In this document: piece by piece, positions 15,769 through 24,319 of the stretch
How the letters are laid out: each line of letters opens with the position of its first letter
Position numbering within the stretch: position 1 is the stretch's first letter
Assembly (NCBI GenBank): GCA_023433275.1
Contig: JAEZDN010000051.1
Coordinates: 1 to 64,000 of the forward strand
From: Verrucomicrobiota bacterium
GTDB lineage: Bacteria; Verrucomicrobiota; Verrucomicrobiia; Opitutales; Opitutaceae
Reading direction: 5' to 3'
DNA length: 64,000 bases
Notes under the pieces: model-generated
What the model saw: only the letters and a program-made list of their open reading frames with translations
Told to the model about the DNA's origin: nothing
Database searches by the model: none
Made by a program: the position numbers and the translations under genes

Positions 15769-17079
15769 ATGAAATTCATGCGCGGGCTCGGGATTTTTCT
15801 GGCGATGCTGGCGGCACTGGCGGGGGCAGAGAGTTTCAAGGTCGGCGACGCCGTCGAGGCCTTGTCGTACGGCATGTGGTCGCCGGCGCGGGTCATCGAG
15901 GTGGCCGAGGACAAATGGAAAGTCACCTATGACGGCTATAGCGCGTCATGGGATGAATGGGTCGGGGCGGACCGGATCCGTCGCAAGGGTCAGTCGCGCC
16001 CGGCGTCGGTGCCGAAGCCGGACGGCGTGGCGGTGCCGGGCAAGTGGAAGGCGGGCGATCGCGTCGAGGCGCAGTCGTATGGTTCCTGGTATCCGGCGAG
16101 CGTGATCGAGGTGGGAGACGGAAAATGGAAGGTGACGTACGACGGGTATGGCAGCGGTTCCGACGAATGGCTGCCGACCGAAAAGATCCGCCCGCTGCGC
16201 ACGGGATCGTGGAAGAAGGGCGATCGGGTCGAGGCGTTGTCCTATGGCACGTGGTACAAGGCCACGATCATCGACACGGAGGAATCGCGTTGGAAGGTGA
16301 ACTACGACGGCTACAGCGCGTCGTCGGACGAGTGGGTGAACCTGGATCGGATTCGCGCGCTGGGCGCGGCCCCGGCGGGCGGCAGCGACCCAGCCGGCAA
16401 GGTGGTGGAAAAGCTCACGATCGCGGCGCGACCGGCCGGGGCGAAGGCCGGGATCGAGGGGGCTTTCCTGCGGGTGGAGACGTCCTATTTCAACGGCCGG
16501 TTGAGCCTGAACAACCAAGGTTGGTTCTTCACCAAGGACGGGAAGTTCAGCAAGGCACCCAAGGGTGGTTTCACCTTCAAGGGTTTCGCCCCGTCGAGAA
16601 AGACCGACGGCACCTATTGGATCGCCAACGGCAAGATCACCCTGGCCTTTGCCGATGGCTCGGCCCCGCGCGAATACGACTTTGAGGACAAGGGTGATGA
16701 GGTCAGCTGGAATGGGCTCGGCTCGACGCGTGTCGATGGGTTCGCGAAAGGCTGGCGCTTCGACGGCGAGTACGAGGGTGGCGCGTCGCTGGGTGGCGGC
16801 ACCGCGACTTCCACCACGATCACTTTCGCGCGGGATGGCACGTTTCGGCGCGGGTCGGTGGGATCGGTTGCGTCCACCAGTGCCGGCACCCGGGTGTCCG
16901 CCGGTGCGAGCAGCGAGGCGGCGGGAACCTATGAGTTCGACGGCTACACGCTGACGATGAACGAGGGCGGAAAGACGGCGAAGTACACCGTGTTCGCCTT
17001 CAGCGACAAGGACGCGGCGGGGCGGCCGGAGTACATCTATCGCGATGGGACGATGATGAAACGGCAGGATCGGAAATAG
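15769..17079 (+). CDS. Secreted protein with three Tudor/agenet-like repeats
   Basis: 436 residues with signal peptide MKFMRGLGIFLAMLAALAGA. Three repeats of about 50 residues follow: around 23-71, 88-138 and 146-197, each reading VGDxVEALSYGxWxPAxVIE, then WKVTYDGYxxxxDEWVxxDRIR. This is the aromatic-rich small barrel of Tudor-knot/agenet domains, which in eukaryotes bind modified peptides. The C-terminal 200 residues are beta-rich and end with a lipocalin-like motif (GTYEFDGYTLTMNEGGKTAK, then YIYRDGTMMKRQDRK). Likely periplasmic or extracellular; ligand unknown. Confidence 0.8.
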   Translation: MKFMRGLGIFLAMLAALAGAESFKVGDAVEALSYGMWSPARVIEVAEDKWKVTYDGYSASWDEWVGADRIRRKGQSRPASVPKPDGVAVPGKWKAGDRVEAQSYGSWYPASVIEVGDGKWKVTYDGYGSGSDEWLPTEKIRPLRTGSWKKGDRVEALSYGTWYKATIIDTEESRWKVNYDGYSASSDEWVNLDRIRALGAAPAGGSDPAGKVVEKLTIAARPAGAKAGIEGAFLRVETSYFNGRLSLNNQGWFFTKDGKFSKAPKGGFTFKGFAPSRKTDGTYWIANGKITLAFADGSAPREYDFEDKGDEVSWNGLGSTRVDGFAKGWRFDGEYEGGASLGGGTATSTTITFARDGTFRRGSVGSVASTSAGTRVSAGASSEAAGTYEFDGYTLTMNEGGKTAKYTVFAFSDKDAAGRPEYIYRDGTMMKRQDRK

Positions 17080-17280
17080 GGAGAGGCGGCCTGTGTCCGT
17101 TCAGGCGAGTGAGCGCACAGCCCGGCTCCTGCCGGTAAAGAAATTTTGGGTGGGGACGGAGGATTTTTGTGGTCGTAGGATTGCGCCGCGAGGGACGAAG
17201 GGCGCACCAAGGCTGCGCCCCTTGGCGTGGAAACGGGCGCGAAGCGGGCACGGGATTTGCGGCGTGAGTGATGGCGCATC

Positions 17281-17396
17281 GGGGCGGGGGCGCCCCGGCT
17301 CCAGCGTGAGGCGTGTCAGGGGGCCGACGTGGGTCGATCCCGCTATCGAATGGGGCAAGGAGAGGTCGCGAGGACCGACCAAGCTCGGCCCCTGCG
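17281..17396. repeat. Two dispersed intergenic elements
   Basis: 17281-17303 is a copy of the GGGGCGCCCCGGCTCCA element. 17371-17396 (AGGACCGACCAAGCTCGG, then CCCCTGCG) is a variant of the GGACCGAGCAAGCTCGG element found also at 22997 and 43404. Confidence 0.6.
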
Positions 17397-17414
17397 AAAA
17401 ATGCAGGCATGAAA

Positions 17415-17437
17415 AAGGCGGGAGGTGATCCCGCCTT
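17415..17437 (-). terminator. Rho-independent terminator of frr
   Basis: On the minus strand AAGGCGGGA, loop TCACC, TCCCGCCTT then TTT. Located 30 bases past the frr stop codon. Confidence 0.8.
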
Positions 17438-17466
17438 AATTCTGATCGCTGAATGCTGCGGCGACC

Positions 17467-18027
17467 TCAGACGGTGAGGAGGTCCTTCTCCTTGTTGGCG
17501 AGGGAAGTGTCGATGTCCTTGATCGCCTTGTCGGTGGCGGCCTGGACGTCCTTCTCGAGGCGCTTCTCGTCATCCTCGGAAATCTTGCCGTCCTTCTTGA
17601 GCTTCTTGGCGGCTTCCATGGCGTCGCGGCGGACGTGGCGCACGGCGACGCGGCCTTCCTCGGCCAGGCGCTGGGCGGTCTTGACGAATTCCTGGCGGCG
17701 CTCGCGCGAAAGTTCGGGGAAGGGGAGGCGGATGAGCGAGCCATCCACGACGGGGTTGACGCCGATGTTGGCCATTTGGAGGGCCTTCTCGATCGCGCGG
17801 AGGACGCCCTTGTCCCACGGCTGGATCTGGATCATGCGCGGGTCGGGCGTGGTGATGGCGGCGCAGCCCTTGAGCGGCATCATGGAGCCGTAGGCCTCGA
17901 CCATGACGGACTCGACCATCGCCGGCGAAGCCTTGCCGGTGTGGATGGTGGAGAATTCGTGCAGCGTGTGCTCCACGGCTTTCTTCATGCGGGCTTGGGC
18001 GTCGGAGAGGACGGAGGAGGTGCTCAT
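17467..18027 (-). CDS. frr: Ribosome recycling factor
   Basis: 186 residues, the standard length. Conserved three-helix/beta-sandwich sequence: HTLHEFSTIHTGKASPAMVE (helix 1), MMPLKGCAAITTPDPRMIQI (domain II), IGVNPVVDGSLIRLPFPELS and RRQEFVKTAQRLAEEGRVAV, then RHVRRDAMEAAKKLKKDGKI. The protein releases ribosomes from mRNA after termination together with EF-G. It follows pyrH, the usual pair, but with a 143-base gap that carries an inverted repeat. Ends in a clear terminator. Confidence 0.96.
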   Translation of the reverse strand: MSTSSVLSDAQARMKKAVEHTLHEFSTIHTGKASPAMVESVMVEAYGSMMPLKGCAAITTPDPRMIQIQPWDKGVLRAIEKALQMANIGVNPVVDGSLIRLPFPELSRERRQEFVKTAQRLAEEGRVAVRHVRRDAMEAAKKLKKDGKISEDDEKRLEKDVQAATDKAIKDIDTSLANKEKDLLTV

Positions 18028-18040
18028 GGGGGAGGGGAAG

Positions 18041-18152
18041 TTATTGGTTAGGGGTTATTCGTTATTGGCGGCTTCGGCAATTCGCGACTCTGAACTCCAC
18101 GCATTGGTCGTGGGTTGGTTCGTCCTAGTAACCAATAACCCGTAACCAATCA
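18041..18152. repeat. Inverted repeat in pyrH-frr gap
   Basis: Left arm TTATTGGTTAGGGGTTATTC (18041-18060 and on) is complementary, with about three mismatches in 24, to TAACCAATAACCCGTAACCA (18129-18148 and on). A REP-like structure between two co-oriented genes; it may stabilise or attenuate the transcript. Confidence 0.65.
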
Positions 18153-18170
18153 CCGCGGGCCAAGCCCGCA

Positions 18171-18902
18171 TCATCCGTGCACCAGCGTGCCGATCTTGTC
18201 GCCGGCGACGGCCTTGCGGATGGCGTGCTCGTCGTCGAGGTTGAAGACGAGGATCGGGACGTTGTTGTCGAGGCAGAGGGAGAACGCCGTGGAGTCCATG
18301 ACGTTGAGGCGCTGCTTGAGGGCGTCGATGAAGGTGAGCTCGTCGTATTTGACGGCGTCGTCGTGTTTCTTCGGATCCTTGTCGTAGATGCCGTCGACCT
18401 TGGTCGCCTTCATGATGATGTCCGCGTGCAGTTCGGAGGCGCGGAGGGCGGCGGTGGTGTCGGTCGAGAAATACGGGTTGCCCGTGCCGGCGACGAAGAT
18501 GACGACGCGGCCCTTCTCGAGGTGACGCATGGCGCGGCGCATGATGAAGGGCTCCGCGATCTGGTTCATCGGGATCGCCGACTGGACGCGGGTTTTGACG
18601 CCCATTTTTTCGAGGCAGTCCATGATCGCGAGACCGTTGATGACGGTGGCGAGCATGCCCATGTAGTCGCCGGTGGTGCGGTCAACGCCGCGCTTGGCGC
18701 CCTGGAGGCCGCGGAAGATGTTGCCGCCGCCGATGACGACGCACACCTGCACGCCGAGGTCGTGGATTTCCTTCACCTGTTCGCACATCCGTTCCAGGAT
18801 GGCGGCGTCGATCGGGTCGGTGCCCTTCCCCCGCAGGACTTCGCCGCTGAGCTTCAGGACGACGCGCTTATACTTGATGGAGGGGGCGGTTTTGGCGCAC
18901 AT
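18171..18902 (-). CDS. pyrH: UMP kinase
   Basis: 243 residues. Amino-acid-kinase fold: [20 protein letters not shown] at the start (phosphate loop), [31 protein letters not shown] and [20 protein letters not shown] are the UMP-kinase hallmarks. Converts UMP to UDP in pyrimidine synthesis. Upstream gene of the pyrH-frr pair. ATG start after a short gap from the small membrane gene. Confidence 0.96.
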   Translation of the reverse strand: MCAKTAPSIKYKRVVLKLSGEVLRGKGTDPIDAAILERMCEQVKEIHDLGVQVCVVIGGGNIFRGLQGAKRGVDRTTGDYMGMLATVINGLAIMDCLEKMGVKTRVQSAIPMNQIAEPFIMRRAMRHLEKGRVVIFVAGTGNPYFSTDTTAALRASELHADIIMKATKVDGIYDKDPKKHDDAVKYDELTFIDALKQRLNVMDSTAFSLCLDNNVPILVFNLDDEHAIRKAVAGDKIGTLVHG

Positions 18903-19015
18903 GCGTCAGCGATGAAACGAATGGCGCAAAGGCGCGTCAAGGGGGGAGATATCCCGGAAAGCCACCGGGTAGCTTTCCGCGGCGAATCGCGCCGCGCGGG
19001 CAGGTCCGAGACCGC

Positions 19016-19204
19016 TCACTTTGGGGCCTCGAGCGGGGGCGGCACGGTTTCGCCGCTCTTGTCGCGTTGCGTGGCCCAAATGACGGCGATGACGCCGAGG
19101 ACGAAGAAAATCGCGACGCCGATGGCCATCGAGATGTTCACCTTGGTGGTCCGTTTGTGGACGTTGACGAGAGGCTGGCCGGAAGTTTGTGGTTCGAAGC
19201 CCAT
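19016..19204 (-). CDS. Small single-span membrane protein
   Basis: 62 residues: a polar start (MGFEPQTSGQPLVNVHKRTT), one strong membrane span (ISMAIGVAIFFVLGVIAVIW) and a short proline-rich tail. ATG start chosen by the domain layout; the longer frame adds low-complexity residues. Lies upstream of pyrH in the same direction and may be co-transcribed. Function unknown. Confidence 0.6.
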   Translation of the reverse strand: MGFEPQTSGQPLVNVHKRTTKVNISMAIGVAIFFVLGVIAVIWATQRDKSGETVPPPLEAPK

Positions 19205-19368
19205 GGCGGGAGGGGGATTGGCTCTTGGACCGCGGGGAGGGAGGGTGGTGCGGCTGAATCTTTGGCCCGCCGGGCCGGGTGCGGCGTGCAACTTCGGTGC
19301 CCACACCTATGCAACCCGCGATTCCGGGGCTTGCGCGATTCCGGGGCCGCCCGCAACCTTGCCGTTCC

Positions 19369-21084
19369 ATGGTGCCGCGCCTGCTTCCTTTGCTCGTTTT
19401 CGTGTCTATGGGCAGTGTTGCCGCGGCGGGGGAGATGTACCTGCGCTGGAATCAAGCCGGCTACGCCCCGGCGCAGCCCAAGCAACTCGTGGCCCTGTCG
19501 GACGCCGACCTGGCTGGCCGGGAGTGGGTGGTCACGCGCTCCGGGGAACCCCTGTTGCGCGGGAAGTTTGGTCCCAGCGTCACGGGCGCGGGCGATCACA
19601 CGCCCTTTGCCTTCAACCACGCGGCGGATTTCAGCCCGCTCGCGGAGCCGGGTGATTATGAGTTTCGGACGGCGGACGCGGCGCCGGCCGCGATTCGGAT
19701 CGCGGAGAGTCCGTACGAGCGCCTGCTGCCGCTCCCGCTTCGTCATCTGCGTCTCATGCGTTCGGGCTCGGCGGACGTATTGGCGCGGCAGTTCTCGCAC
19801 CCCGGCGACGCGCGCGCACCGATGTTCGTGCCGGATGGGGACCCGGCGAACGGCAAGTGGAAGCCCGTGGTGCCGGCGCGGACGGTCGATGCGCTTGGCG
19901 GTTGGTACGATGCCGGCGACCAGATCAAGTTCACGCTCAACCAGGCGGCGACCACCTATCACCTGCTGCTCGCCTACCGTTTGAAGCCCGCGCTGTTCGG
20001 CCGCGTGCACGCGCGCGGCGCGTTGCCCGACATTCTCGACGAGGCAAGGCACGGGCTCGAATTTCTGATGCGGGTCCATCCGGATCGGGACACGTTCATC
20101 ATCCAGGTCGCCGACGCGGAGGATCACCGCCAGGGCATGCGCCTGCCGGAACATGACAAGCTTGATGGCAAACGCCCTGCCCTGTGCGCGCTTTCGCGGG
20201 TCCACATGGGCGCGGCGGCGGCGGCGCTGGCGCTGGGAGCGCGCACGTTCGGGGAAGCCGGCGAGGCCGCGGATGCGGCGCGGTATGGCGCCATGGCGCG
20301 CGCGATCTACGCGCGCGCGCGGGAAGATGACACGATCCCCACGGCCTTCGAGCGCGACCAGGTGAATGATTTCTATCACGATCCCGATCCCACGGACCAA
20401 CTGGCGGTCGCGGCGATGGAATTGCATGCGCTCACGGGTGACGGGACGTACCTCGAGCAGGCAAAGGCCTACGCGCCGCCCGCCGCGAAGGAGGTGGGCT
20501 GGTCCGACTGGAACTGGCTGGCGAATGCAGCCCTCGCGCCGCACGACGCGGCCGCGGGGCAGCGACTCCGCGATGAGCTGGCGCGGTACGTGCGGCATGC
20601 GAGCGAGCGCGGCGCGCCGTGGGGGCTGCCGAGTCCCTATGTGTGGGGCAGCCTCGCCCGCTGGGTGGGCATTGCGAACGCCGCGCGAGAATCCTCGCGG
20701 CAGCATGGCTCGGTGCCCGGCAGCGACGCTTTGTTCTGGGGCATTGTCGACTACACGTTCGGTCGCAACAACTGGGGCGTTTCCTTCCTGTTCGACGAGG
20801 ACCTGCCCAATACGCTGCGCAATCTCTACAGCCCGGTGTACAAGCTCCTGAAGGAGTTTCCCAATGGCGCACTCTCGGAAGGGCCGGGCCGGCGCGCGTT
20901 GCACGACTCGCTCAGCCGGTATTTCAAGATTTCGCCCGACGATCCCTTTCACCGGTTCAACACGGCGGCGGGCGTCTTCTTCGACAATGATACGGATTTC
21001 ATGTGCCAGGAAGCGACGATCACGGCGCAGGCGGACATCGTGATGATGCTGACGCTGGCCTCACTGGAGGAGGAGAAATGGTGA
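19369..21084 (+). CDS. Secreted glycoside hydrolase family 9 enzyme
   Basis: 571 residues. Signal peptide MVPRLLPLLVFVSMGSVAAA. Residues 23-113 form the N-terminal Ig-like (CelD_N) domain; the rest is the (alpha/alpha)6 GH9 barrel. The catalytic aspartate motif GGWYDAGD is at 177-184, and the C-terminal acid is probably E548 in DFMCQEATITAQAD. GH9 enzymes are inverting glycosidases, mostly endoglucanases, but with exo-glucosaminidases in the family. With the signal peptide the protein should act in the periplasm or outside. An earlier in-frame ATG at 19309 would add a non-signal N-terminus. Confidence 0.88.
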   Translation: MVPRLLPLLVFVSMGSVAAAGEMYLRWNQAGYAPAQPKQLVALSDADLAGREWVVTRSGEPLLRGKFGPSVTGAGDHTPFAFNHAADFSPLAEPGDYEFRTADAAPAAIRIAESPYERLLPLPLRHLRLMRSGSADVLARQFSHPGDARAPMFVPDGDPANGKWKPVVPARTVDALGGWYDAGDQIKFTLNQAATTYHLLLAYRLKPALFGRVHARGALPDILDEARHGLEFLMRVHPDRDTFIIQVADAEDHRQGMRLPEHDKLDGKRPALCALSRVHMGAAAAALALGARTFGEAGEAADAARYGAMARAIYARAREDDTIPTAFERDQVNDFYHDPDPTDQLAVAAMELHALTGDGTYLEQAKAYAPPAAKEVGWSDWNWLANAALAPHDAAAGQRLRDELARYVRHASERGAPWGLPSPYVWGSLARWVGIANAARESSRQHGSVPGSDALFWGIVDYTFGRNNWGVSFLFDEDLPNTLRNLYSPVYKLLKEFPNGALSEGPGRRALHDSLSRYFKISPDDPFHRFNTAAGVFFDNDTDFMCQEATITAQADIVMMLTLASLEEEKW

Positions 21085-21112
21085 ATCTGCCGACCACCCC
21101 GTGTCTTTCAAA

Positions 21113-21193
21113 TTGCAGGAGCCAGTTTACAGGCGATCCCGTGCGCGGCCAGCCGGTGGGGATTTTTAATCGCCTGCAGGCATGCTCCTACAA
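21113..21193. repeat. 81-bp inverted-arm element, copy 1
   Basis: Left arm TTGCAGGAGCCAGTTTACAG (21113 on) and right arm ending CATGCTCCTACAA (to 21193) are imperfectly complementary. The same arms and size recur at 35253-35332. MITE- or REP-like. Confidence 0.65.
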
Positions 21194-21226
21194 CTCGATC
21201 CACGCTGAGTTTCGACGTTTCTTCCG

Positions 21227-22921
21227 ATGAAGATCCTTTTCAACCACATCGGCTATGCGCCGGCGGACGAGAAGGTGATCCTGATCGAGGCGCCAGCCGC
21301 GACGGTGTGGCGGGAGATCGTATTGGTATCGCTGCCCGCGGGCAACGAGGTCTGGCGCGGTCCGGCGAAGTTCGCGGGTGCGGTCGAGGGCTGGTCGGCC
21401 GGCCCCTGGTGGCGCGTGGACGTGAGCAGCGTGGGCACGCCCGGCCGTTACGCGCTGCGCTGGGCAACGGCGGATGCTTCCGGCCAGAGCGAGGGCTTTG
21501 AAATCGCGGAGAATATTCTCGGGCACGCGGTGGTTTCGGATTTGTTGTTTTACTTCAAGAGCCAGCGGTGCGCGGGGGTTTACGACCGGGCGGATCGTCG
21601 GGCCAGGCGGATCGGCGATGGCATCGAACGCGACGTGCGGGGCGGGTGGTTCGACGCGTCGGGCGACACGAGCAAATACCTGAGTCACCTGTCGTACGCG
21701 AACTTCATGAATCCCCAGCAGACCCCGCTGGTGGTTTGGACGCTCGCCCGGGCCTGGCACCTGTATCGCGCGCAGGGCGCGCATCCGTACTTTCTGGAAC
21801 GACTGCAGGCGGAGGCCTTGCATGGCGCGGACTGGCTGGTGCGCATGCAGGATCCGGCGGGATTCTGGCATGTGACCGTCTTCGACAAGTGGTCGAAGGA
21901 TCCGGCGCAGCGGGAGCTCTGTTCCTACCGGACGCAGAAAGGCGACAAGTATTCCGATTACCAGGCGGGATGGCGGCAGGGCGGCGGCATGGCCGCGGCC
22001 GCGCTCGCGCTGGCTTCCACGCTGGGAGATGGGGAGGCGTTCCAAGCCGGCGACTACCTGGCTGCGGCGCGCCGGGGTTTCACGCATCTGCAGGAACACG
22101 GCGCGGCGTATCTCGACGACGGGCGCGAGAACATCATCGACGATGCCTGCGCCCTGCTCGCGGCGGTGGAACTGCAGGCGGTCGCGCCCGCGGCGCCGGT
22201 CGCGGCGGAGCTGGACCGGCGCCTCGAGCGGCTCGCGGCCCGCAAGCGCGAGACCGCGGGCGTCACCTGGCTGGCCGCGGATGCCGAGGGCGAGCGCTCG
22301 TGGCATCATGCCAGCGATGCGGGCCTGCCGCTGGTGGCGTTGCTGCGCTTCTCGGCGGCGCATGACGCGCATCCGCGGGCCGCGGCCGCGCGGGGCCTTG
22401 CCGCGGAATTGATGGACGCGCAGCTCGCGCTGGCGGAGGCCCGCAACAATCCGTTTGGTTATCCCCCGCATTGGGTGAAGGTTCCCGGTGCGGCGGGTCG
22501 CAGCCAGTGGTTTTATCCGCACGACAATCCCTCGGGTTATTGGTGGCAGGGAGAGAACGCCCGCCTCGGCTCGCTGGCTGCCGCGGCCCAGGGCGTGAGC
22601 GCGGCCACGGGCAACGACAAGCCGAGGGTCGCCGCGGCGTGCTGGGTTTCGTGGATCCTTGGCGCCAACCCGTTTGACCGCTGCATGCTGCATGGGCGCG
22701 GCCGAAACAATCCCGTCTACGAGGAACACTATCACAACGCGCCCGGCGGCGTGGCGAACGGCATCACCAGCGGCTTCACGAATGAAAACGACATCGCGTT
22801 CGCGCCGCTGCCGTATGCGAACGATCCGGCGCAGAGATGGCGTTGGGGCGAGCAATGGCTGCCCCATGGCGCGTGGTTGCTCTATGCGCTGGTGCTGCGC
22901 GAGACGGGGGGCCGGGCATGA
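21227..22921 (+). CDS. Cytoplasmic GH9 enzyme, probable exo-beta-glucosaminidase type
   Basis: 564 residues, no signal peptide. The start MKILFNHIGYAPADEKVILI is the CelD_N strand, followed by the barrel with GGWFDASGD (aspartates 143 and 147) and a C-terminal acid, most likely E542 in WGEQWLPHGAW. Length, lack of signal and the GGWFDASGDTSKYLSHLSYA motif resemble GH9 exo-beta-D-glucosaminidases that act on chitobiose-derived sugars inside the cell. nagB follows 128 bases downstream, supporting glucosamine as product. Cellobiose or glucan activity cannot be excluded. Confidence 0.8.
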   Translation: MKILFNHIGYAPADEKVILIEAPAATVWREIVLVSLPAGNEVWRGPAKFAGAVEGWSAGPWWRVDVSSVGTPGRYALRWATADASGQSEGFEIAENILGHAVVSDLLFYFKSQRCAGVYDRADRRARRIGDGIERDVRGGWFDASGDTSKYLSHLSYANFMNPQQTPLVVWTLARAWHLYRAQGAHPYFLERLQAEALHGADWLVRMQDPAGFWHVTVFDKWSKDPAQRELCSYRTQKGDKYSDYQAGWRQGGGMAAAALALASTLGDGEAFQAGDYLAAARRGFTHLQEHGAAYLDDGRENIIDDACALLAAVELQAVAPAAPVAAELDRRLERLAARKRETAGVTWLAADAEGERSWHHASDAGLPLVALLRFSAAHDAHPRAAAARGLAAELMDAQLALAEARNNPFGYPPHWVKVPGAAGRSQWFYPHDNPSGYWWQGENARLGSLAAAAQGVSAATGNDKPRVAAACWVSWILGANPFDRCMLHGRGRNNPVYEEHYHNAPGGVANGITSGFTNENDIAFAPLPYANDPAQRWRWGEQWLPHGAWLLYALVLRETGGRA

Positions 22922-22996
22922 TTTCGATGTTTGAATCGAACGACAATTCAGCCATGGCGACCCAACCTGGGGCGTCCTTTCGATCGCCATAACCCA

Positions 22997-23022
22997 GGGA
23001 CCGAGCAAGCTCGGGCCCTACA
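22997..23022. repeat. Dispersed GGACCGAGCAAGCTCGG element
   Basis: GGGACCGAGCAAGCTCGGGC then CCTACA; same element as at 43404-43429 and, diverged, 17371-17396. Confidence 0.6.
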
Positions 23023-23049
23023 CCAAGCCTTTACCAACCCACGCTTACC

Positions 23050-23835
23050 ATGGAAGTCCTCATTCAAGATAACGCCGACGTCGGCTGCCTGCTCGGCGCC
23101 CGGATCATCGCCAAGCTCGTGCGCGAGAAACCGGATGCGGTGCTCGGCCTCGCCACCGGCCGCACGCCACTGCAACTCTACCAGGAGCTGATCCGCATGC
23201 ACCGGAATGAGGGCCTCGATTTCAGCCGGGTGACGACGTTCAATCTCGACGAATATGTCGGCCTCCCCCCGACGCACGACCAGTCGTACCGCTGGTTCAT
23301 GCGGGAAAATCTCTTCCGTCACATCAACATCGACCAGAAGCGCACGCATGTGCCGGACGGCACGGCAGCCGACCTGCACGCCGAGTGTCGGGACTATGAG
23401 AAGCGGATCGAAGCCGCGGGCGGCATCGACTTGCAATTGCTCGGCCTGGGGCGCAACGGCCACATCGGTTTCAACGAGCCCACCGGCTCGCTTCGTTCCC
23501 GCACGTGGATCAAGATCCTCTCGGAACAGACCCTGCGCGACAACAGCGCGGTGTTCGGCGATTTTGCGAAGATGCCCCGGCATGCGATCACCATGGGCGT
23601 GGGCACGATCCTGGACGCACGCCGCGTGCTGTTGCTCGCGTTTGGCCCGGCGAAATGTCGCGCCGTGAGCGCCATGGTGGAGGGACCGTTGACGGCGTTG
23701 TGTCCGGCCTCGGCCCTGCAATGGCATCCGCGGGCCACCGTGGTGCTGGACGAGGCCTCTTCCGCGGGCCTCATGTATGCCGACCACTATCGGTGGATCG
23801 ACCAGCACAAGCTCGATTGGCAAAAGCACGAGTGA
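23050..23835 (+). CDS. nagB: Glucosamine-6-phosphate deaminase
   Basis: 261 residues, the standard NagB length. Motifs: VLGLATGRTPLQLYQELI (phosphate loop), TTFNLDEYVGLPPTHDQSY (catalytic Asp), LLGLGRNGHIGFNEP (catalytic His) and HAITMGVGTILDARRVLLLA. Converts glucosamine-6-phosphate to fructose-6-phosphate and ammonia in the cytoplasm. Follows the cytoplasmic GH9 gene and probably completes an amino-sugar catabolic module. The leader holds a dispersed repeat, no Shine-Dalgarno of strength. Confidence 0.95.
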   Translation: MEVLIQDNADVGCLLGARIIAKLVREKPDAVLGLATGRTPLQLYQELIRMHRNEGLDFSRVTTFNLDEYVGLPPTHDQSYRWFMRENLFRHINIDQKRTHVPDGTAADLHAECRDYEKRIEAAGGIDLQLLGLGRNGHIGFNEPTGSLRSRTWIKILSEQTLRDNSAVFGDFAKMPRHAITMGVGTILDARRVLLLAFGPAKCRAVSAMVEGPLTALCPASALQWHPRATVVLDEASSAGLMYADHYRWIDQHKLDWQKHE

Positions 23836-24319
23836 GCGTCGGGGCAGTGTCGATTGCTGGGGTTGTGCGGTGGAGCAGCGGCCCTGCACCCGGCCGGTTT
23901 GGTGCATGGGCAGAAGCGGGGCGGATCGGGGCTTCATCCCGCCGCGGCGACGGCGGCTCGGCGCCGGGAGTGGGCGATCCCAGATTGGCGACGATCTGGC
24001 GCGCGCGGTCGGATCACGGTCCGATCCGGTCAGCGTCCCCGGCTTTATCGAGTTGCTCTGAAGGGGCGGCGATCCGCGGGATTGCGGCCCATTCGCATTG
24101 TTAAGTGACCACAGGTCCGGGACATACCGGATCGCTGCCCGTCGTTTCCTGCAAAACCGGGGTTGCGGTCCGGCATTTCATCTGCGATTAGACTGCGGTC
24201 ACCTCACCGAGCGACCGGCAAATGCCGGCCTCCCGGGCTTTTCATTTTCCCACGGGCCTTCGCAGGGTTGCAGAGTTCCACGCTCGCGCTTCGGCGTCGA
24301 TTGTTGCCCGCCAGTTGCC
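23836..24319. other. Intergenic, nothing recognised
   Basis: About 480 bases between nagB and the sensor kinase. Short overlapping frames only. It must carry the promoter of the phosphorelay genes, but no convincing -35/-10 pair was found. Confidence 0.4.
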
